Shown piece by piece: positions 60,110 through 64,000 of a stretch of DNA of 64,000 bases. The stretch comes from JBMNFI01 sp050949225 (GTDB lineage Bacteria; Bacillota; Dehalobacteriia; UBA4068): positions 434,001 through 498,000 of the forward strand of contig JBMNFI010000002.1 of the NCBI GenBank assembly GCA_050949225.1, given 5' to 3'. Position numbers and translations under genes: made by a program. Numbering within the stretch: position 1 is the stretch's first letter; every line of letters begins with the position of its first letter. The notes beneath the pieces were generated by a model. The model had not been told where the DNA came from. It saw nothing but the letters and a program-made list of their open reading frames with translations, and did not search any database.

Positions 60110-60465
60110 TGTTGTTACAGCTTTTGCCGGCATTTTTGATAGGGGGTATAATCTGTTTAATCGGACAAATCATGTTTGATATTTTTAAATTAACACCAGC
60201 GCATACAATGTGCATATTAGTGGTTAGTGGTGCTGTTTTAGGAGGTCTTGGTTTATTTCAAAAGCTGGTTGATTTTGCCGGAATGGGTGCCGGATTAACG
60301 ATTGCCAGTTTTGGCAATACATTAGTTAAGGGAGCTATGCAAGGCATGGAGGATTTAGGCTTTTGGGGGATTTTTCAAGGGCTTTTATCTGAAGCTTCTC
60401 CGGGGATTGCCGCAGCAGTAGTTTTTTCTTTTATTGCCTCGTTCTTTTTCAGACCAAAGCAATAA
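60109..60465 (+). CDS. spoVAE: Stage V sporulation protein AE (SpoVAEb)
   Basis: 118 aa membrane protein similar in fold to SpoVAC. LPAFLIGGIICLIGQIMFD, VSGAVLGGLGLFQKLVDFAG and GFGNTLVKGA-like FGNTLVKGAMQG segments. Start ATG overlaps the spoVAD stop; AGAGGTG upstream. Completes the minimal SpoVA C-D-E set typical of Clostridia; no spoVAA or AB here. Confidence 0.94.
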   Translation: MLLQLLPAFLIGGIICLIGQIMFDIFKLTPAHTMCILVVSGAVLGGLGLFQKLVDFAGMGAGLTIASFGNTLVKGAMQGMEDLGFWGIFQGLLSEASPGIAAAVVFSFIASFFFRPKQ

Positions 60466-60529
60466 ATGTTTAAATATGTAGTGAGATTTGTTATAATTTA
60501 AGTAACGATTATTGTAGGAGAGAAGTTAT

Positions 60530-62725
60530 ATGGAGCAAGCTAAGGTAGCAGCTATTGTTGTTAACCGTAGAGCAAAGGCTGTTGATAAGATTTGGGACTA
60601 TGCCATTCCTGCCTCTCTTTTGGGACAAGTTCGGCGCGGTTCTTTGGTGAGAGTGCCTTTTCATCATACCAAAAGCTTAGAAGGTATCGTGGTAAAGTTA
60701 AAACCCCATAGTGAGGGGGATTTTGTACTTAAAGATATTATTGAATTAATTGATGAGGAACCTCTTTTTAGTGATCAGCTTTTAGAGGTAGCTCGTTTTA
60801 TGGCGGATTATTATCTTTGTCCGTATGTTACGGCTTTACAGGCGATGCTGCCGGCCGGTCTTTCCTTGACGGGGCGTTTACGCAAGTCTGTATTTTATAA
60901 ATACTATACTTGGCAAAAATCTATAGAAAAATTAACTGTTAAGCAGCAGCAGGTGGTAGATTTTGTGCAAAAATACGGGGAGGTTTCCACAGCAGAGCTT
61001 AAGGCAGCCGGTTTAAGTCTTGATGTGACAAAAAGATTGGTTACAAAGGGTGTTTTAAAAGAGGAGGAACGTGAAGCTGTTGATAATGAAGAGAGTTTTT
61101 CAACAGTTCCTACTGTTTTAAATGAGCATCAACAGGCGGCTTTGGAGGGCATCTTTCAAGAAATGACAGAAAAAAAACGTCCCTTTTTGCTTCATGGCGT
61201 GACCGGCAGCGGAAAAACAGAGATTTATTTGCAGTTGATTAAAGAGGTTGCGGCAACAGGAAAACAATCTTTATTACTGGTGCCGGAAATTGCGATTTCT
61301 ACCCAAATTTTGGATTTTTTACATAAAAGACTGCAGTTGCCGGTGGCATTACTGCATAGTGGGTTAACTAATAAAGAGCGACGGGAAAGCTGGCAGAAAA
61401 TAGCTGAAGGAAAATATCCGGTGGTGGTGGGAGCACGCTCGGCGGTTTTTGCTCCCTTACGTAAGTTAGGCTTGATCGTGGTTGATGAAGAGCAAGAGAC
61501 TAGTTATAAGCAAGATAATTCTCCTCGTTTTCATGCCGTAACAATTGCTAAAGAGCGTTGCCGCTTAGAGGGAGCGCAGCTGGTTTTGGGCAGTGCTACG
61601 CCCTCTGTAGAAAGTTATTTTGCCACACAAACAGGGGACTATGCTTTGGCAAAGCTGCCGCAGCGTTATTTTTCTGCACCATTACCTCAAGTACAGATTG
61701 TAGACATGAGAGAAGAACTCAAACAAGGTAATAGTTCCATGATTAGTGCACCGTTACAACAAAAAATTCGGATAACTTTGGAACAAAATCGGCAAATTAT
61801 ACTCTTTTTAAATAGAAGGGGTTATTATACTTTTTACTCTTGTCGTCATTGCGGGGAAGCTGTGAGGTGTTTGCATTGTGCTTTACCGATGTCTTATCAT
61901 CAAAAGGAAGGGCGTCTTAAGTGTCATTACTGTGGAGCGATGCAGGTTCCTCCGTCTGTTTGTCCTACCTGTGGCAGCAAGGCAATTCGTTATTTTGGTA
62001 GCGGTACGCAGCGAGTAGTCGATGAAGTGCAAAAAATTTTCCCCGGGACCAAGGTTGCACGTTTGGATCGGGATGCGGTAACTCAACGCGGTAGCTATGA
62101 AAAGATTTATCGTTCTATGCACAATCATGATATTGATATCTTGGTGGGGACACAGATGGTGGCTAAAGGTTTAGATTTTCCTTTGGTTTCTTTGGTGGGT
62201 GTGTTGGCCGCCGATACTACGCTTAATATGCCGGATTGGCAGGCCGGCGAAAGAACTTTTCAGCTTTTAACCCAGATTGTAGGAAGGGCTGGTCGCCGAC
62301 AAGTTCAGGGGGAGGCCATTATTCAAACTTATACCCCTCAGTCTTCGATCATTGAGGCGGCGGCCACTCAGGATTACCGATCTTTTTACGAAAAAGAAAT
62401 TTGTCTACGTCGTGAACTGTTATATCCGCCTTTTGCGCAGTTAATTCGCTTGCTGGTTGTTTCGCGTGATTTGGCAAAAACTCAACGGATAGCCAAAATA
62501 TTGGCAGAATTTAGTCGCTTTAGTTTTGGCAAAGAGAGTGTTTTGGGACCGGCGGCTGCACCTTGGGAAAAGATCAAAGATCATTACCGCTGGCAGATTA
62601 TTTTAAAAGGTCAGCTTGAAAAAGAGCTTTTATCCGAAATCTGGCAAAAAATTATCAAGCAAGAAAACCTTAAAGAGAATGAGGTTTTCTTGCAGATAGA
62701 TGTAGATCCTTTGCAGATGATGTAG
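60530..62725 (+). CDS. priA: Primosomal protein N' (PriA helicase)
   Basis: 731 aa superfamily 2 helicase that restarts stalled forks. N-terminal DNA-binding domain (about 1-115); Walker A HGVTGSGKTEIY; DEEQ box VVDEEQETSYKQ; eight zinc-ligand Cys starting CRHCGEAVRCLHCALP and on to CHYCGAMQ and CPTCGSK; motif VI region QIVGRAGRR. It precedes def and fmt, as in Bacillus. Confidence 0.97.
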   Translation: MEQAKVAAIVVNRRAKAVDKIWDYAIPASLLGQVRRGSLVRVPFHHTKSLEGIVVKLKPHSEGDFVLKDIIELIDEEPLFSDQLLEVARFMADYYLCPYVTALQAMLPAGLSLTGRLRKSVFYKYYTWQKSIEKLTVKQQQVVDFVQKYGEVSTAELKAAGLSLDVTKRLVTKGVLKEEEREAVDNEESFSTVPTVLNEHQQAALEGIFQEMTEKKRPFLLHGVTGSGKTEIYLQLIKEVAATGKQSLLLVPEIAISTQILDFLHKRLQLPVALLHSGLTNKERRESWQKIAEGKYPVVVGARSAVFAPLRKLGLIVVDEEQETSYKQDNSPRFHAVTIAKERCRLEGAQLVLGSATPSVESYFATQTGDYALAKLPQRYFSAPLPQVQIVDMREELKQGNSSMISAPLQQKIRITLEQNRQIILFLNRRGYYTFYSCRHCGEAVRCLHCALPMSYHQKEGRLKCHYCGAMQVPPSVCPTCGSKAIRYFGSGTQRVVDEVQKIFPGTKVARLDRDAVTQRGSYEKIYRSMHNHDIDILVGTQMVAKGLDFPLVSLVGVLAADTTLNMPDWQAGERTFQLLTQIVGRAGRRQVQGEAIIQTYTPQSSIIEAAATQDYRSFYEKEICLRRELLYPPFAQLIRLLVVSRDLAKTQRIAKILAEFSRFSFGKESVLGPAAAPWEKIKDHYRWQIILKGQLEKELLSEIWQKIIKQENLKENEVFLQIDVDPLQMM

Positions 62726-62789
62726 TTGTATAAAGAACATTATGTATGGTATAATATAAGTTAACAGAGTTTGTTGGGAGGGATGTATT

Positions 62790-63245
62790 TTGCCTAGTAT
62801 TCGCAAGATTACAGAAATTGGTGATCCACTTTTGCGTGCGAAAGCTCAGACCGTTAAAAGGTTTGATCAAAATTTACATAATATTTTAGATGATATGGCT
62901 TGTACTTTAGAAAGCTTGGAAGGTGTGGGTTTGGCTGCTCCACAAATCGGTATCAGTAAACGTTTTTTTATTGTTGATGTGGGTGAAGGAGTTACTGAGT
63001 TTATTAACCCTCAATTGATCAAAGGCGCAGAAAAGGAATCCGGTACCGAGGGTTGCTTTAGTATTCCCGGACGTCAGGGCTTGGTAGAAAGATATAAGAC
63101 AGTGACAGTTAAAGCACAAGATCGTTATGGTCAAGAATTTTCTATGCAGGTGGACGGACTATTTGCCAGAGCCCTTCAGCATGAAAATGATCATTTGCAG
63201 GGGCGATTATATATTGATATTATGACGGAGGAACTTTTTGATTGA
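62790..63245 (+). CDS. def: Peptide deformylase
   Basis: 151 aa Fe/Zn hydrolase that removes the N-formyl group from new proteins. Motif 1 GVGLAAPQIG, motif 2 EGCFSIP with the metal Cys, motif 3 QHENDHLQG; the usual HEIDH is HENDH here, with both His and the Glu kept. TTG start after GGGAGGGATGTATT; the ATG in that stretch is out of frame. It overlaps fmt by one base. Confidence 0.95.
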   Translation: MPSIRKITEIGDPLLRAKAQTVKRFDQNLHNILDDMACTLESLEGVGLAAPQIGISKRFFIVDVGEGVTEFINPQLIKGAEKESGTEGCFSIPGRQGLVERYKTVTVKAQDRYGQEFSMQVDGLFARALQHENDHLQGRLYIDIMTEELFD

Positions 63246-64000
63246 TGCGTATTGTTTATATGGGCAGCCCGGATTTTGCGGTTGTACCTCTAAAGGCTAT
63301 TTTAGCCTCTAATAAACATCAAATAGTAGGTGTAATAACTCAGCCGGACCGTCCTAAGGGTCGAGGTAAAAAGTGTTTGCCGACACCGGTAAAACAGGTA
63401 GCTTTGGAGCACAATTTACCGCTTTTACAGTTTGCAGATGTTAATCAAGCGGAAAGTGTTCAAAAAATTGCAGATTGGCAGCCGGATCTTTTAGTTGTGG
63501 TGGCCTTTGGGCAATTATTGAAGCAGCCGTTACTTAACTTGGCTCCTTATGGTGCAGTTAATATTCATGCTTCATTATTACCCGCTTATCGGGGGGCGGC
63601 ACCTATTCATTGGTCAATTATTAATGGAGAGACTAAAACCGGGGTGACTACCATGTATATGGATTCAGGGATGGATACTGGGGAGATCATTCTTCAGTCC
63701 GACTGTCTGATTTTACCGGAAGATAATGTGGGAACTCTTCATGATAAATTAGCTCATATGGGGGCTGATTTGCTTTTAGAAACTCTTGATCTGATTTCTC
63801 AGGGGAAGGCGCCCAGAATAAAACAGGATCATGCGAGTGCTACCTATGCTTCTTTATTGCAAAAAGAACATGAGTTGATAGATTGGTCAAAAGCAGGTTT
63901 TATTGTTTATAATCAAATTAGGGGACTGGCACCTTTTCCCGGTGCATATACTTTTTATCGAGGTAAACGTTTAAAAATCTATGCTTCTTCTTATTTGCCT
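63245..64000 (+). CDS. fmt: Methionyl-tRNA formyltransferase, 3' end beyond window
   Basis: Formylates Met-tRNAfMet using 10-formyl-tetrahydrofolate. 252 codons are visible with no stop, so about the last 60 residues are missing. MRIVYMGSPDFAVVPLKAIL start, NIHASLLPAYRGAAPIHWSI with the catalytic Asn-His, and MYMDSGMDTGEII. Its ATG overlaps the def stop (TGATG), coupling the formylation and deformylation genes. Confidence 0.96.
   Translation, partial: MRIVYMGSPDFAVVPLKAILASNKHQIVGVITQPDRPKGRGKKCLPTPVKQVALEHNLPLLQFADVNQAESVQKIADWQPDLLVVVAFGQLLKQPLLNLAPYGAVNIHASLLPAYRGAAPIHWSIINGETKTGVTTMYMDSGMDTGEIILQSDCLILPEDNVGTLHDKLAHMGADLLLETLDLISQGKAPRIKQDHASATYASLLQKEHELIDWSKAGFIVYNQIRGLAPFPGAYTFYRGKRLKIYASSYLP

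Noticed and set aside
1..64000. CRISPR arrays, insertion sequences, prophage
   Set aside because: I read both strands for regularly spaced repeats, transposase or integrase motifs and terminal inverted repeats and found none.

Overview
The window is chromosomal DNA from a low-GC, Gram-positive, anaerobic, endospore-forming bacterium, most likely a member of the Clostridia in the broad sense. The evidence is murB-murA-divIB-ftsZ, codY, T-box leaders, a CIRCE element before groESL, spoVAC-spoVAD-spoVAE, a ytaF homologue, GerM-like and SLT-type proteins, ferredoxin-linked 2-oxoacid oxidoreductases, an oxygen-labile two-subunit fumarase and Ptb-Buk energy conservation. Genus or species cannot be assigned from the sequence alone. 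I see no insertion sequence, prophage or CRISPR array; the window reads as core genome with a few unusual regulatory regions.

Layout. 1-4.6 kb: peptidoglycan precursor and division genes (murB cut by the window edge, murA, divIB, ftsZ). 4.7-6.3 kb: codY and a membrane-anchored repeat protein. 6.3-13.5 kb: mostly minus-strand genes (fumarase subunits, a 52-residue Cys-rich protein, M24 peptidase, archaeal-type phosphoglycerate mutase homologue, paired SMR exporters, a C_GCAxxG_C_C protein, an 88-residue orphan), with one plus-strand CapA lipoprotein and a tRNA-Leu(CAA). 13.9-23 kb: ECF sigma and DUF4349 anti-sigma candidate, then polA-mutM-ytaF-coaE in Bacillus-like order, a lytic transglycosylase and an oligopeptide-binding lipoprotein. 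23-30 kb: about 940 bp of AT-rich DNA, an MFS transporter, a lipoprotein, tRNA-Leu(GAG), and a minus-strand acylating aldehyde dehydrogenase-ptb-buk set. 30.4-35.5 kb: leuACDB behind a leader with both a Leu-rich leader peptide and a Leu T-box. 35.5-36 kb: crcB with a fluoride riboswitch. 36.4-43.3 kb: indolepyruvate oxidoreductase genes (orphan iorA, then iorA-iorB) flanking argH, and a DUF169 gene. 43.3-51 kb: glnA, a class I amidotransferase, a family 4 uracil-DNA glycosylase, tsaE-tsaB-rimI-tsaD, a soluble histidine kinase, serine acetyltransferase and an Asn-rich small protein. 51.3-54.9 kb: Phe T-box, phenylacetate-CoA ligase, tandem-ACT protein, GerMN lipoprotein and two small zinc-ribbon/Cys proteins. 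55-57.2 kb: CIRCE-groES-groEL. 57.4-60.5 kb: DUF4363/DUF421 divergent from spoVAC-D-E. 60.5-64 kb: priA-def-fmt (fmt cut by the edge).

How the genes fit together. The main theme is amino-acid-responsive control. Leucine synthesis is read by a T-box whose CTC specifier matches the tRNA-Leu(GAG) encoded in the same window, and a short ORF with seven Leu codons lies just upstream. Phenylacetate-CoA ligase sits behind a T-box with a TTC (Phe) specifier, and an indolepyruvate oxidoreductase gene is preceded by a 41-residue ORF dense in Tyr codons. I infer that arylacetate activation plus reductive carboxylation may supply aromatic amino acids here. The least-described items are the two leader ORFs, the Cys-rich and Asn-rich small proteins, and a cluster of DnaA-box-like sites with Spo0A-like boxes upstream of the soluble kinase gene.
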